The notes: generated by a model from the sequence alone, not told the origin. 64,000 nt of DNA from Evansella vedderi (GCF_030813435.1 NZ_JAUSUG010000005.1:1-64000); one strand, 5' to 3'; shown: positions 34,557 through 43,948, counted from the stretch's first letter. Translations and numbers: made by a program.

Positions 34557-35228
34557 ATGAATCAATTTCAAATTAATTTAGTGGAAGATGAACAAAACTT
34601 GGGTGAGGTAATTAAAGCCTATATGGAAAAAGAGGGGTGGAAAGTAACTCATTTTACAGATGGTAAAGAAGCATATGATGCCATTGAGTCTACACCACAC
34701 CTTTGGATACTTGACATAATGCTTCCAGGGATGGATGGTTATCAGCTGTTAAAAGCCATTAAAACAAAAGAGGATACACCTGTCATCTTTATCTCAGCAA
34801 GGGATAAGGATTTAGATCGGGTATTAGGACTAGAGCTAGGGAGTGATGATTATCTAGCAAAACCGTTTTTACCTGAAGAACTGGTTATTCGTGCAAAGAA
34901 GCTGTTAAAGCGTGTGTATCCACAGGATGAACAAGAAGTAGAAAAAATTGAGCTTAATGGCTATATAATCGATCCCCATGGAAGAACTATTTTAGATGGG
35001 AGCGAGAATATAGAACTGACTACGAAAGAATTAGATTTAATTATCTTGCTCACGACAAACGTTGGGAAAGCATTATCTAGGGAAGAGATTATTGAACATG
35101 TTTGGGGTAACGATTATTACGGCTCGGAGCGTGCGGTGGATGATGTAGTTAGACGGGTTCGTAAAAAGCTTCCCCGTATTCACGTGGAAACTCTCTATGG
35201 ATATGGTTATAGGGTCCTATCTTCATGA
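34557..35228 (+). CDS. cssR: CssR-like response regulator (OmpR family)
   Basis: 223 residues: a receiver domain with phosphoacceptor D53 in PHLWILDIMLPGMDGY, the lysine in AKPFLPEEL, and a C-terminal OmpR/PhoB winged helix ending VETLYGYGYRVLSS. Several stretches (PHLWILDIMLP, VIFISARD, DRVLGLELGS, KPFLP) match CssR of B. subtilis as I remember it. CssR senses secretion stress through CssS and activates quality-control proteases HtrA/HtrB; no htr gene is in the window. Its stop overlaps the kinase start by 4 bases. Confidence 0.82.
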   Translation: MNQFQINLVEDEQNLGEVIKAYMEKEGWKVTHFTDGKEAYDAIESTPHLWILDIMLPGMDGYQLLKAIKTKEDTPVIFISARDKDLDRVLGLELGSDDYLAKPFLPEELVIRAKKLLKRVYPQDEQEVEKIELNGYIIDPHGRTILDGSENIELTTKELDLIILLTTNVGKALSREEIIEHVWGNDYYGSERAVDDVVRRVRKKLPRIHVETLYGYGYRVLSS

Positions 35229-36586
35229 TAAAGTTAAATTTAACACAAAGAATTTGGTTTTCTTTTATAGCTATCATTCTAATGGTTGGGCTCCTGATAG
35301 GTATTATCTATCCTATTTCATTAAAAAGTACTTTGACAGAAGAGACCTATCGTATCATCGAGCAGGAACAGGAGAGGTATGTAAATCCAACTAGCGAAAA
35401 CCTCCTTCCTCCTCAGTCAGAGATTGACTTTATTGAAAGAAGAGATGCAGAGCGATCCGTTGGTCATCTCTTTTTAATGAACCAATTTGGAAGACTAGAA
35501 GGAGATCCTGTACCGAATGAAGTGTTAAGGGAAATGGGTGAAAAGGCTCACAATCAGATGACACGGCGGGGCAGATATGAACTTAATTTTAACGAAGCAA
35601 CTTTATTTTACGTCGTTTATAAGGTATACACTACAGGTGGAGAAGCCTATCACATTTCATGGATGTGGGATACATATAGAGACCAAATGGTTAATCGTCT
35701 CTGGGGGCGTCTTTCCTATATTATGGTCCTTGCTGGCTTCCTTAGTCTCATTCCGGCTTTTTGGCTAAAGCATTATTTAAAACAGCCATTAATAAGCCTA
35801 GGTAACCATTTCGAACAAATTTCCAAAAGAAATTGGAAAGAACCTTTCCATTGGGAAGGAGATAATGACTTTGAAAAACTTTCTGACCAATTCGAACGTA
35901 TGAGACAGAATTTAATGCGCTACGATAGAGCGCAGAAGACGTTTATCCAACATGCTTCCCATGAACTGAAAACACCAATTATGGTAGTTAAAAGTTATGC
36001 TCAAGCTGTAAAAGATGGAATTTTACCGAAAGAAAACATTGAAAACACAATGGATGTTATCATTCAAGAATCAAATCGAATGGAAAAAAGGGTAAAGGAT
36101 ATGCTTTACTATACAAAGCTCGATTCATTAAAGGAATCACCTATGGAAAAAGAAACCTTTCCATTCGGTTCGGTAGCCTATGGAATAGAAGAACGATTTC
36201 GATTGCACCGTGATGATGTATCTATTGTTGTTAAAGGTGATAATGTGCCAATACATGGAGATAAGGAATTACTAGGAGTCTTACTTGAAAATTTAGTTGA
36301 AAATGCTCTCAGGTATACAGAGGGTCTCATAGAGATCAGTGCTGAGGAGGAAGAGGATAATATTTCCGTTAGCGTAATTAATAATGGGGAGAATATCCCA
36401 GAAAATGAAATGGAACACATTTTTACCCCGTTTCGAAAGGGGAATAAGGGTCAGTTTGGTTTGGGACTAGCTATTGTAAAGAGAATTTGTGAGCTTCATG
36501 GAGGTTTTCCTTTGGTTTTTAATGAAGCAGAAGGAGTACGTTTCACGATGGTAATTCCGAAAATAGGGGCTGAAGGAAACTTCTAG
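35225..36586 (+). CDS. cssS: CssS-like sensor histidine kinase
   Basis: 453 residues. Two transmembrane helices (about 10-30 and 163-181) bracket an extracytoplasmic sensor of about 130 residues, the layout of CssS. Then come a HAMP-like linker, the phosphoacceptor H246 in HASHELKTPIMVV, an N-box LVENALRYTE, FTPFRKGNKG and the G-box FGLGLAIVKRICELHGG. The assigned role is sensing misfolded secreted proteins at the outer membrane face. The pairing with cssR (4-base overlap) and proximity to prsA, a secreted foldase, fit. An orthologous name is likely but not proven. Confidence 0.8.
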   Translation: MIKLNLTQRIWFSFIAIILMVGLLIGIIYPISLKSTLTEETYRIIEQEQERYVNPTSENLLPPQSEIDFIERRDAERSVGHLFLMNQFGRLEGDPVPNEVLREMGEKAHNQMTRRGRYELNFNEATLFYVVYKVYTTGGEAYHISWMWDTYRDQMVNRLWGRLSYIMVLAGFLSLIPAFWLKHYLKQPLISLGNHFEQISKRNWKEPFHWEGDNDFEKLSDQFERMRQNLMRYDRAQKTFIQHASHELKTPIMVVKSYAQAVKDGILPKENIENTMDVIIQESNRMEKRVKDMLYYTKLDSLKESPMEKETFPFGSVAYGIEERFRLHRDDVSIVVKGDNVPIHGDKELLGVLLENLVENALRYTEGLIEISAEEEEDNISVSVINNGENIPENEMEHIFTPFRKGNKGQFGLGLAIVKRICELHGGFPLVFNEAEGVRFTMVIPKIGAEGNF

Positions 36587-36643
36587 ACTTTTTTATTGCT
36601 GTGACATCCCCTTTTATACCATAGGAAAGTAGCTGGTTGTTCG

Positions 36644-36652
36644 TGGTATACT
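36644..36652 (+). promoter_or_regulatory. Extended -10 promoter for yhaM
   Basis: TGGTATACT is a good extended -10 element (TGn then TATACT), 38 bases before the yhaM ATG. No clear -35 is visible, as is usual for this promoter type. Confidence 0.5.
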
Positions 36653-36689
36653 AGAATAAGAGACTACTGTTGAGGGAGGGGAAATTTTT

Positions 36690-37649
36690 ATGAAGAAGGG
36701 AATTCATCATCATCAAATTGGTGATAGTATCGAATTGTATTTACTAATAAAAAATGTGAAAAAAGGTACTGCTAGCAATGGTAAACCATTTTTGACACTA
36801 CAAATGTCTGATAAAACAGGTGAAATAGATGCTAAGCTATGGAGTGTTTCTCCTGAAGATGAAGCTACCTTTGTCAGTTCTGTGATTGTCCATGTTCAAG
36901 GAGAAATACAAGATTTTAGGGGGATGAGACAGTTAAAAATTAAAGCCATTCGTCCAACAAGTGGTATGGATCAAGTGAGGCATGGGGATTTTCTTCCCTC
37001 TGCCCCCTTATCTCCTGAAGAAATGCTAGAGAGGGTTACCCAATATATATTTGAAATGAGTAACCCAAAGCTTCAAAGAATTACTAGACATTTGTTTAAA
37101 AAACATCAAGATAAGTTTTTACAATCACCAGCTGCAACAAAAAACCATCACGAGTATGTTGCTGGGTTAGCTTACCATGTTGTTTCTATGCTTGATTTAG
37201 CGAAAGCAATGGTAAATTTATATCCTTCCTTAGACCAGGATCTATTGTATGCTGGAGTAATATTACATGATCTAGGAAAAGTGCGTGAACTTTCGGGTCC
37301 TCTTGTATCAGAATATACAACGGAAGGTAAGCTGTTAGGCCATATTACCTTAATGGTTAATGAAATTGAAGAAGCTGCGAAAGAACTGGAAATTGAAGGG
37401 GAAGAAGTGTTAGTCCTGCAGCATTTAGTCCTTAGTCATCATGGTAAAGGGGAGTGGGGAAGTCCGAAAGCCCCCCTTATTAAAGAAGCAGAAATACTGC
37501 ATATGATTGATAACATTGACGCAAAAATGAACATGATGGACAGAGCATTAGAAAGGGTAATGCCAGGGGAATTTAGTGAAAGAATCTTCCCAATGGATAA
37601 CAGGTCCTTTTATAAACCAACCTTTCACGCCCCACCAATAGAATATTAG
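36690..37649 (+). CDS. yhaM: 3'-5' exoribonuclease YhaM
   Basis: 319 residues: an N-terminal OB-fold nucleic-acid-binding domain (about 10-95, with [16 protein letters not shown]) and a C-terminal HD phosphohydrolase domain with [34 protein letters not shown] and the metal-binding [13 protein letters not shown]. Family knowledge: a manganese-dependent exonuclease trimming short RNA tails after termination, and also acting on DNA. GGGAGGGG precedes the ATG by 7 bases. It has its own promoter candidate and a strong terminator. Confidence 0.93.
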   Translation: MKKGIHHHQIGDSIELYLLIKNVKKGTASNGKPFLTLQMSDKTGEIDAKLWSVSPEDEATFVSSVIVHVQGEIQDFRGMRQLKIKAIRPTSGMDQVRHGDFLPSAPLSPEEMLERVTQYIFEMSNPKLQRITRHLFKKHQDKFLQSPAATKNHHEYVAGLAYHVVSMLDLAKAMVNLYPSLDQDLLYAGVILHDLGKVRELSGPLVSEYTTEGKLLGHITLMVNEIEEAAKELEIEGEEVLVLQHLVLSHHGKGEWGSPKAPLIKEAEILHMIDNIDAKMNMMDRALERVMPGEFSERIFPMDNRSFYKPTFHAPPIEY

Positions 37650-37699
37650 AATAAAAGCGAATCCTTAAGTAACAATCTTTAATATACAGCCCAAATAAA

Positions 37700-37742
37700 A
37701 AGACAAGGGAGGAATTTGAACTTTCCTCCCTTGTCTTTTTTA
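37700..37742. terminator. Bidirectional terminator
   Basis: A 15-bp stem AAGACAAGGGAGGAA/TTCCTCCCTTGTCTT (37700-37714 with 37723-37737) with T5-T6 on the plus side and TTTTTATTT on the minus side, between yhaM and the convergent gene. Confidence 0.9.
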
Positions 37743-37753
37743 GTCTCCTATAT

Positions 37754-38053
37754 TTAAGAAACGTTAGATTTACTATCCTCTATCTGTAAAATTTCAACCT
37801 CTATGTCTTTAATAACCTCTTCTTTGAAAAGAGAAAAACAGTTTGACTGAAGCCATTGTTCCCAATTCATTTGCGAACATTTCATCCATATTAATGACCA
37901 GTGTGCAAGTAAAAATGAGTCCACTCTATCTAAGACCAGTGGAAAGTATACAAGAGGAGATATAGCTTTATCGTCTATTTCTTTCATGGTTAATTGTACT
38001 AATCTTTCTTGAAATTCACCATAGGACATGTCAGACAATCGTTTACTATTCAT
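37754..38053 (-). CDS. Hypothetical protein (99 aa)
   Basis: I do not recognise this protein. It is helical and tryptophan-rich in the middle (HWSLIWMKCSQMNWEQWLQ), with an acidic C-terminus. No signal peptide or clear membrane helix is seen. ATG 38053 has GAGGTG 9 bases upstream; a longer frame to 38128 has none. It lies between yhaM and yhaL, divergent from yhaL. Confidence 0.65.
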   Translation of the reverse strand: MNSKRLSDMSYGEFQERLVQLTMKEIDDKAISPLVYFPLVLDRVDSFLLAHWSLIWMKCSQMNWEQWLQSNCFSLFKEEVIKDIEVEILQIEDSKSNVS

Positions 38054-38188
38054 CTGTATATCACCTCGCTGAATATTGAAAGTTAGAAAACTATTCCCAA
38101 TAATAAATATTTTAAAACTTTCTATCATATTGCCTAATAGAATACGTATAGATAGATAGTAGAGTTAGTTGATAGAAAGGAGATTTCC

Positions 38189-38524
38189 ATGAAACCAATA
38201 ATCATTATTTTTTCCATGTTAGGTGTGTTATTTCTTATTTTTGTAGTAAGGCTGTTATCCTTAACATCGGCAGGGCCAGGGATCGTGTCTGCCCCATGGT
38301 GGGTATATATTACGTATTTAGGTATTTTATTTAGTGGGATTATGTTTGTTTATTCTTGGATAGAAGATAAACGAATTGAGCAAAAAGTCATTGAAGAAGA
38401 AGGTAATAAAATCTTATCCATGTATCAAAGGGACAGAAAGAAAATAAAAGCTAGTCATAATGACCCTTCACAGATAATGAAAGATGAAGGGTTAGACGAA
38501 GAATGGAAAAGGTATTCATTATAA
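38189..38524 (+). CDS. yhaL: YhaL family sporulation protein
   Basis: 111 residues with two transmembrane helices (about 3-25 and 34-53) and a charged cytoplasmic tail (IEQKVIEEEGNKILSMYQRD). The second helix, beginning SAPWWVYITYLGILFSG and followed by a lysine/glutamate stretch, matches the core of B. subtilis YhaL, which is shorter; the extra N-terminal helix is a local difference. AAAGGAG precedes the ATG. Position before prsA agrees with B. subtilis. Its role in sporulation is known only by expression or mutant data from relatives. Confidence 0.7.
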   Translation: MKPIIIIFSMLGVLFLIFVVRLLSLTSAGPGIVSAPWWVYITYLGILFSGIMFVYSWIEDKRIEQKVIEEEGNKILSMYQRDRKKIKASHNDPSQIMKDEGLDEEWKRYSL

Positions 38525-38596
38525 TAAAACAGTATTTCATATGACATTATTATGTTATGTAGGTAGGGATAAAATTGTTACGTAAATACAAAAAAA

Positions 38597-38645
38597 AGAG
38601 GGGTGTGAAGGTTCCGTGAACCTTTATTTAACTCCTCTTTTTACA
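38597..38645. terminator. Bidirectional terminator between yhaL and prsA
   Basis: Outer stem AGAGGGGT/ACTCCTCT and inner stem AAGGTTC/GAACCTT (38608-38614 with 38618-38624); T-rich on both sides. Confidence 0.8.
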
Positions 38646-38650
38646 GGGTA

Positions 38651-39523
38651 TTAGTTTGTGAATTTAGGAAGTTTAAATTGTTCATCTAATACATTTACTT
38701 CTACGTTCTCGAATAATTCTTCTTGCATTTGACTCATATGATAAAGCTTACGATTATTTAAAGTATCACGCAGCTTTTCCATTACCTCTTCAAAGCTGTC
38801 TTCGAATTCTTTACGGTCTGTTACTTCAATGATATGGTAGCCAAAGTTGGTAGGTACAGGCTCACTGATAGATCCTACTTCTGTATAAAAGGCTGCCTCT
38901 TCAAAGGGCGGGGTCATAATTCCCCGTTGAAAGAAACCTAGGTTACCTCCGTCATCTTTAGAACCTGGGTCCTGGGAGTATTCCTTAGCAAGCTCTCCAA
39001 AGTCTTCTCCACCACGGGCTCTTTCAAGAAGCTCTTCTGCAGTTTCTATATCATTTACAAGAATATGTCTTGCTTCTACTTCCAATCCAAGTTCATATTC
39101 TTCACGAAGTTCATCTTCCGTAAATTCTCCAACATGGCCAACGAGATTTTGAAGGACAAGGTGGCTTAAAAAACGCTCCCGGAGATCTGCTTCACTTTGA
39201 ATTCCTTGCATTTGTAAAAATTGCTGAAATTGCTGATCATCCTCGATCTCAAGACTTTCCTTTAATGTATCAATCTCACTTTGTATTTCCTCTTCACCAA
39301 TACCTAACTCTTCACCCTTACTCAAGAGAACTTTTTTCTGTACTAATTCATTTAATACCGTTTCTCCATACAAGTCCTTTAGTTGTTGAACAAACTCTTC
39401 CTCTGTTATATTACCAACACTTGTTTCAACTACAATGTCACCAGATTGTGCATTGTTCGTCTCTCCACATGCTGTAACTATAATAAGTAGGGGAATAGAT
39501 AGTAACGTTAAAATCCTTTTCAA
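38651..39523 (-). CDS. prsA: PrsA peptidyl-prolyl isomerase lipoprotein (foldase)
   Basis: 290 residues. A lipoprotein signal ([18 protein letters not shown]) has the lipobox cysteine at C19. The parvulin-type PPIase domain at about 135-225 shows [24 protein letters not shown] and FGYHIIEV. Anchored outside the membrane, it helps secreted proteins and PBPs fold. The start codon is TTG, with TTAGGAG about 11 bases upstream and an extended -10 promoter at 39566. The CssRS system encoded nearby responds to failure of the same folding step. Confidence 0.95.
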   Translation of the reverse strand: MKRILTLLSIPLLIIVTACGETNNAQSGDIVVETSVGNITEEEFVQQLKDLYGETVLNELVQKKVLLSKGEELGIGEEEIQSEIDTLKESLEIEDDQQFQQFLQMQGIQSEADLRERFLSHLVLQNLVGHVGEFTEDELREEYELGLEVEARHILVNDIETAEELLERARGGEDFGELAKEYSQDPGSKDDGGNLGFFQRGIMTPPFEEAAFYTEVGSISEPVPTNFGYHIIEVTDRKEFEDSFEEVMEKLRDTLNNRKLYHMSQMQEELFENVEVNVLDEQFKLPKFTN

Positions 39524-39565
39524 CTTTTACTCACTCCTAATTTGTATGTAGACAAGCTTATTTTT

Positions 39566-39574
39566 ACTATAGCA
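39566..39574 (-). promoter_or_regulatory. Extended -10 promoter for prsA
   Basis: On the minus strand, TGCTATAGT, i.e. TGn plus TATAGT, 43 bases upstream of the prsA TTG. Confidence 0.5.
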
Positions 39575-39616
39575 CACTACGCTGCGATTGCACATACTGA
39601 ACCAAAGGAAGGACGA

Positions 39617-39653
39617 GAAAAAAACAAGCAAAGAATATCATTCTCTGCTTGTT
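39617..39653 (-). terminator. Terminator of the small membrane protein gene
   Basis: On the minus strand AACAAGCA (39653-39646) pairs with TGCTTGTT (39630-39623), with near-paired inner arms, followed by a TTTTTTT run. It lies 18 bases after the stop of the gene at 39671. Confidence 0.8.
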
Positions 39654-39670
39654 ATCATTAGTATTTACAG

Positions 39671-39850
39671 TTAAGTTAGGAATATACGAAAATAGGAAGA
39701 CGTAAGGAGTATTGTAATCAATACATTTATAGTTCTAAAAACCTTGGATTGTCTTTCCTCGGGTATTTCCTTTTGTAAACATAGTGAGTTCGTCATAGAA
39801 TTAATCATGAACAGATAAAAGATTGCGAAGATAAAAAAAGGAATATACAT
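39671..39850 (-). CDS. Small membrane protein (59 aa), unknown
   Basis: Two hydrophobic helices (YIPFFIFAIFYLFMINSM at 2-19 and VLITILLTSSYFRIFL near the end) separated by a charged loop (LQKEIPEERQSKVFR). GGAGG lies 8 bases before ATG 39850; a longer frame to 39958 has no ribosome site and would run into the divergent gene. A terminator follows. Its place between prsA and hpr suggests one of the small yha membrane genes, but I cannot assign it. Confidence 0.65.
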   Translation of the reverse strand: MYIPFFIFAIFYLFMINSMTNSLCLQKEIPEERQSKVFRTINVLITILLTSSYFRIFLT

Positions 39851-39958
39851 TAAGAAACCTCCACTTATAGGTAGACTCTTTATAACTTTAACAAAATATG
39901 ACCAAAATGAACAGGGGTCTTTGTAAGAAAAATAAATAATAGGGACGTGAGATAGCAT

Positions 39959-40534
39959 ATGAAAGTATGGAACATATGGAAAATTGCTTTTATTACTTTA
40001 TTTAGTATTTTATTATTACTTATTTCTGCTGGGTATATTTTCTTATACAACCTCTCTAATACGGGGGAATTGTTTGAATCCCCACCAGAAAGGGTGAATC
40101 TAACAGGACCAAAATTTAATGTGACTACTACAAAGGGGGATCTAAACCTTTGGCTCGAAAGGGAAATGCAAAAAGAACAAACTGGAAACGATGTACCATT
40201 CCAATTATATCTTGATAGTTATGTTCATTTTAAAACGGTGTTACCTATATTTGGATTAACGATCCCTTTAGAAATGACCTTGGAACCGTACGTATCGGAG
40301 GGAGGAAACTTAGAGCTATATGAGAGATCCTTTCAAATTAGTGATTTTTCATTACCATCTCAGCGGATATTTCAATTAATTCAAACAACAGTAGAATTAC
40401 CACCTTGGATATATATATACCCTGATGAGCAAAAATTTTATTTAGACCTAGGTGGAATATCCGAGGATATTCAAATTTACATTAAATCCTTTAACTTAGA
40501 AGAAGATGATTTACAATTTATTATAACATTTTAA
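39959..40534 (+). CDS. YpmS-like membrane-anchored protein (DUF2140)
   Basis: 191 residues: an N-terminal transmembrane anchor (about 9-29) and an extracytoplasmic beta-rich domain. The C-terminal pattern LPPWIYIYPDEQKFYLDLGG with IYIKSFNLEEDDLQF is that of the DUF2140/YpmS family as I remember it. Function unknown; possibly a lipid- or wall-associated protein. It is divergent from the small membrane gene and convergent with the DUF3267-like gene, sharing a terminator with the latter. Confidence 0.75.
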   Translation: MKVWNIWKIAFITLFSILLLLISAGYIFLYNLSNTGELFESPPERVNLTGPKFNVTTTKGDLNLWLEREMQKEQTGNDVPFQLYLDSYVHFKTVLPIFGLTIPLEMTLEPYVSEGGNLELYERSFQISDFSLPSQRIFQLIQTTVELPPWIYIYPDEQKFYLDLGGISEDIQIYIKSFNLEEDDLQFIITF

Positions 40535-40563
40535 AAGGTGTCAGCTATGGTCTGACACCTTTG
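40533..40563. terminator. Bidirectional terminator
   Basis: Stem AAGGTGTCA/TGACACCTT (about 40535-40543 with 40553-40561), T-rich on the plus side, between convergent genes. Confidence 0.8.
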
Positions 40564-41081
40564 TAGAGAATATTATATCCATTTTCATATTCTTCAATAA
40601 CACAGCTTTTAGGAGCATGTATTAACTGTTTTAAATATAGGAGATCATAAACGCTTAATCCCATATTTATGGCTGCTACAATTGCCATTACATGCATCCA
40701 TTGGGGCATCATAACAGAAATAATAATTGTAACAAGAGTAATTACTACTAAAGGAAAGGCAATGGATACAATAAGTAACTGTTTAGAAATGGCTTGTTTT
40801 GTAGAAAAGTTACAATAGGGCCACTGTTCACGGATACTGATTGTTGCCTTTTTTCCAAAAGCCCAGATGGGAAGGCAATGGAGGAGAATATGAACAGGTA
40901 TGATTGATAAAATGAAAAATAATAACGGCAAACCAAAATCAACAAAAGGTACATTTGATATAAATGTACGAAAAAAAACAAAATGAATGATGAAATAACT
41001 AAGCATCATTATTAATGACATAAATAGAAGACGTTCTCTACCAAATTCTTTTTCGATTGAAATGGATTTCCAGCAGTTCAT
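40545..41081 (-). CDS. DUF3267-type membrane protein (YhaJ-like)
   Basis: 178 residues with four or so transmembrane helices. It starts MNCWKSISIEKEFG, followed by an HILLHCLPIWAFG segment placed like the HExxH region of DUF3267 putative metalloproteases; here the motif is degenerate (HILLH). B. subtilis yhaJ in the same region encodes a similar protein, from memory. If the family is proteolytic, this copy may not be. Terminator shared with the YpmS-like gene. Confidence 0.65.
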   Translation of the reverse strand: MNCWKSISIEKEFGRERLLFMSLIMMLSYFIIHFVFFRTFISNVPFVDFGLPLLFFILSIIPVHILLHCLPIWAFGKKATISIREQWPYCNFSTKQAISKQLLIVSIAFPLVVITLVTIIISVMMPQWMHVMAIVAAINMGLSVYDLLYLKQLIHAPKSCVIEEYENGYNILYKGVRP

Positions 41082-41197
41082 CTAGTTGCCCTCCTTCAAT
41101 ATACTTTAGTAATTTACGCCTTTATGAAGAATAAATCAAGCTATTTTCATAAAAAAAATTGGAAATTTTCGCTTGACTTTTTAGGATAACTAAATCT

Positions 41198-41411
41198 AGA
41201 AGCTAGACCTTCATACAATAGTAATTTTGCACCATGGAGAATGAAAATTTTAATCTGCATTGGAATGAGCGAAGGTCCACGACACTCCTGCGGAAGAACG
41301 AGCAAGCCAAGACCACACAGGGCAAAGGCCGTGGGGGCTTGACAGGTCGTCCGCGGAAAGGGAGTGGACCGTAGCGAATAACACCTGATTCGTATTTTCA
41401 GGATAGAGCAA
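41198..41411 (+). repeat. Family E palindromic repeat (TTTGCACCAT border)
   Basis: Left border AGCTAGACCTTCATACAATA then TTTTGCACCATGGAGAATGA, as at 24564 and 24841. Core GAGCGAAGGTCCACGACACT and GTCCGCGGAAAGGGAGTGGA mirror each other around the centre (GGTCCAC against GTGGACC). It shares only scattered identity with the 24841 copy in the loop. It occupies most of 41082-41472; no gene seen. Confidence 0.75.
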
Positions 41412-41412
41412 T

Positions 41413-41456
41413 AAAAAAAGGTATTAAAAGCATGCATTGCTTTTAATACCTTTTTT
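41413..41456. terminator. Terminator of hpr
   Basis: A 15-bp stem AAGGTATTAAAAGCA/TGCTTTTAATACCTT (41418-41432 with 41438-41452) with T6 on both strands. Confidence 0.9.
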
Positions 41457-41472
41457 GGAATTTGTTAAGAAT

Positions 41473-42054
41473 TTAGGAAGATTGTACTTCCTTCGTTTCC
41501 TGAGCTTTTGATATTAATCTACCATCAGCTTCATCAAATTCAGATTCTATTTTTGATAAACTTTTTTCAAAAATAGACATAAAATCTGGTCCGTAAATAT
41601 GCTTCACAATGCTCATCACTTCTGAAAATTCAGGGAATTTACCATACAATTCTTTAATTGGAAGTGTAGCGCTGTACACTCCATAACTTTGTGGATTATA
41701 GCTTTCCAATGTCTCGATGAAGAGTTCTTCCCCTTCCTTTGTAAGAAATACATAAGTATTTCTTTTATCTGTTTGACGTTTAGAAAAGGTTAATAACCCA
41801 CGTTCTTCTAATTTTTTAGAAAAGTTAAATGCTGTTGATACGTGCATGACTCCAAATTTAGCAATATCAGAAATGGAAGCTCCTTCAAGGTGATAAGCGA
41901 TCCATAAAATATGGTGCTCATTAATGTTAAGATCATAAGGCTTAATCCAGGTCTGCCAATCTTTTTCTATGGATTTCCATAAAGCCTTGCTTAGCTGTGC
42001 AATTTTATGGCTAAACATAATGGATTGCTTTATGGATTGTGTTGGATGTTCCAT
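41473..42054 (-). CDS. hpr: Transition-state regulator Hpr/ScoC (MarR family)
   Basis: 193 residues. The N-terminal part ([20 protein letters not shown]) and HTH/wing region ([20 protein letters not shown] then [14 protein letters not shown]) match ScoC/Hpr. In B. subtilis this dimeric repressor holds down exoprotease, oligopeptide-transport and sporulation genes. It lies between the DUF3267-like gene and yhaH, in the B. subtilis order. It has a strong terminator downstream and a 188-base leader region upstream. Confidence 0.92.
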   Translation of the reverse strand: MEHPTQSIKQSIMFSHKIAQLSKALWKSIEKDWQTWIKPYDLNINEHHILWIAYHLEGASISDIAKFGVMHVSTAFNFSKKLEERGLLTFSKRQTDKRNTYVFLTKEGEELFIETLESYNPQSYGVYSATLPIKELYGKFPEFSEVMSIVKHIYGPDFMSIFEKSLSKIESEFDEADGRLISKAQETKEVQSS

Positions 42055-42204
42055 AACGTCCGTCCCCTCCGTTCTAAAATCCTCGGTTGAAAATTGTTTT
42101 CTAAATTTTCATTATTTTACTAGGAAAATGATAATAACATCATAACATAATATTATATTTTATCTCAATACCCTTTCAGTATTTTCTGAAAATTATTCTT
42201 GTTA

Positions 42205-42232
42205 ATCCGATTGTTAAATGAACCAATCGGAT
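42205..42232 (-). terminator. Hairpin downstream of yhaH
   Basis: A perfect 9-bp stem ATCCGATTG/CAATCGGAT (42205-42213 with 42224-42232) just after the yhaH stop; the following T-tract is weak. Confidence 0.55.
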
Positions 42233-42242
42233 ACGTAATACA

Positions 42243-42608
42243 TTACTTGTCCCAGTTTTGAATGCGATTTTTTAAGTCTATCACAATCTGTTGTAAATAA
42301 AGAAGGTACCCCTTCATCTCATATAGGTGTGGTTGTATCTCTTCACTAAACTGTTTTATGCGTGAAACAAGGTCAGGAAGTTTGTCATTAATAAAGCTTA
42401 AAGCCTTTTCCTTCAGTTCTTCTCCTATATAAACAAGTTCTTGGAGATCTCTTTTTAGGCCTTGAAAATTATCAATCATCACATCCTTGCATAAAGAAAT
42501 TTCTTCACGAAATCGCTGACTAGAATTTGGACTTGATAATAGCACCGCTGTTCCAGCAATAGTTCCTCCTATAAGAACACCACATAAATAAGTTGATGAT
42601 TTAGCCAT
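42243..42608 (-). CDS. yhaH: YtxH-domain protein YhaH
   Basis: 121 residues: an N-terminal hydrophobic glycine-rich segment (YLCGVLIGGTIAGTAVLLSS) typical of YtxH proteins, then amphipathic helices predicted to be largely coiled coil. The family is stress- or sporulation-associated and membrane-attached; molecular function unknown. GAGGGG precedes the ATG. Same order (hpr, yhaH, serC) as B. subtilis, except that no yhaG tryptophan transporter lies between yhaH and serC. Confidence 0.85.
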   Translation of the reverse strand: MAKSSTYLCGVLIGGTIAGTAVLLSSPNSSQRFREEISLCKDVMIDNFQGLKRDLQELVYIGEELKEKALSFINDKLPDLVSRIKQFSEEIQPHLYEMKGYLLYLQQIVIDLKNRIQNWDK

Positions 42609-42716
42609 AAATTTCCCCCCTCTTAAATGTGAAAATACCCTTATAAGAAATATTAATATATAGTTTTATTATTGTCCAAGAAGAATTTTCGAATATTTTT
42701 AAGAGGCAGAATATAA

Positions 42717-43799
42717 CTATTTATGTTCTTTTAAGAAACTTTCCATAAAATCAACTAATGTCTCCACGTGCTCCTTTGGTACCGCATTATATATGGATGC
42801 TCTAAGTCCTCCCACTGATCGGTGTCCTTTTAATCCTATGAATCCCTTTTCTTCTGCAATTTTTACAAATTTTTGTTCCAATTCCTTAGAAGGAAGATTA
42901 AACGTCACATTCATTGTAGAACGGCTGTCTTTTAAAGCGTGTCCTTTGTAAAAACCATCACTATTATCGATGGCACTATATAGTAAAGACGCCTTTTCAG
43001 CAGCAAACTTTTCCATCGCTGCTACTCCCCCTTGTTCCTCTATCCAATTCATCACAAGCCCTAATAAATAGATGGAACCGGTAGGCGGGGTATGGTAAAG
43101 GGAGTCCGTTTTAACATGTGTTTCATAGGAAAGGATTTTTGGAATATCTTTATTTGCTTGCTCCATAAATGATTTACGTAAAATAACAATGGTAACTCCG
43201 GACGGTCCAGCGTTTTTTTGAGCTCCTGCATATAGTAAATCAATATTTCCCCAGTCTAAAGTTTTACTAAAAATATCGCTCGAAGCATCTACACATATTG
43301 GAGCAAACTTATTATTCGGATAAGAAATCCATTGTGTTCCAAAGATCGTATTATTTGAAGTTAAATGAATGTAGCTCGTATCCTGAGAGCATTGATCCAA
43401 TGGTACAAATGGAATGGCACGGTAGTTATCTGCTTTAGTAGATGCTAGTTCATAAGTCTCTCCTATTCTCGATGCTTCTTGAAAGGCTTTTTCTGACCAG
43501 GATCCAGAAAGGATATAAGCAGCTTTTTTCTCATTGGTTAAAAAATTCATTGGAAGCATTGCAAATTGCAAACTTGCTCCACCTTGCAAAAATAATATTT
43601 CAAACTCATCTGGTACCTTTAGTAAGGAGCGTACTTTGTTTAAAGCCCCGTAATGGATTTCTTCATATATAGGACCACGGTGACTCATTTCCAGAACAGA
43701 TAATTCTGAATTTTGATAATCGAACATAGACTTTTTTGCCTCTTCGATTACCGGATACGGCAAGGCACTGGGGCCCGCATTAAAATTATAAATTGGCAT
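42717..43799 (-). CDS. serC: Phosphoserine aminotransferase SerC
   Basis: 360 residues, class V PLP aminotransferase converting 3-phosphohydroxypyruvate to phosphoserine. The N-terminal YNFNAGPSALP, EMSHRGP, FLQGGASLQFAM, the PLP lysine in YAGAQKNAGPSG (near residue 196), and the C-terminal KGHRSVGGLRASIYNA are all family signatures. ATG 43799 (MPIYNFNAGP) follows GGGGGAG by 5 bases; a longer in-frame start has no ribosome site. It probably forms its own unit, separated from hit by a terminator. Confidence 0.95.
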   Translation of the reverse strand: MPIYNFNAGPSALPYPVIEEAKKSMFDYQNSELSVLEMSHRGPIYEEIHYGALNKVRSLLKVPDEFEILFLQGGASLQFAMLPMNFLTNEKKAAYILSGSWSEKAFQEASRIGETYELASTKADNYRAIPFVPLDQCSQDTSYIHLTSNNTIFGTQWISYPNNKFAPICVDASSDIFSKTLDWGNIDLLYAGAQKNAGPSGVTIVILRKSFMEQANKDIPKILSYETHVKTDSLYHTPPTGSIYLLGLVMNWIEEQGGVAAMEKFAAEKASLLYSAIDNSDGFYKGHALKDSRSTMNVTFNLPSKELEQKFVKIAEEKGFIGLKGHRSVGGLRASIYNAVPKEHVETLVDFMESFLKEHK

Positions 43800-43948
43800 G
43801 TTTCTCCCCCGTTTCTTTCTAATTTTCATCATACAAGGAAAATTCTTTTTATAGTTAAGTTTAAGTCTTTAAAGGAGTAAAGTAAATGGGGTTTTGAAAA
43901 AAACTTAAAGAAAGTAGCGAGGATGCTCTAATAACTAGTAATGAACAA

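Noticed and set aside
41147-41437. Minus-strand frame of 96 codons upstream of the DUF3267-like gene
   Set aside because: It coincides with the family E repeat at 41198-41411 and the hpr terminator.
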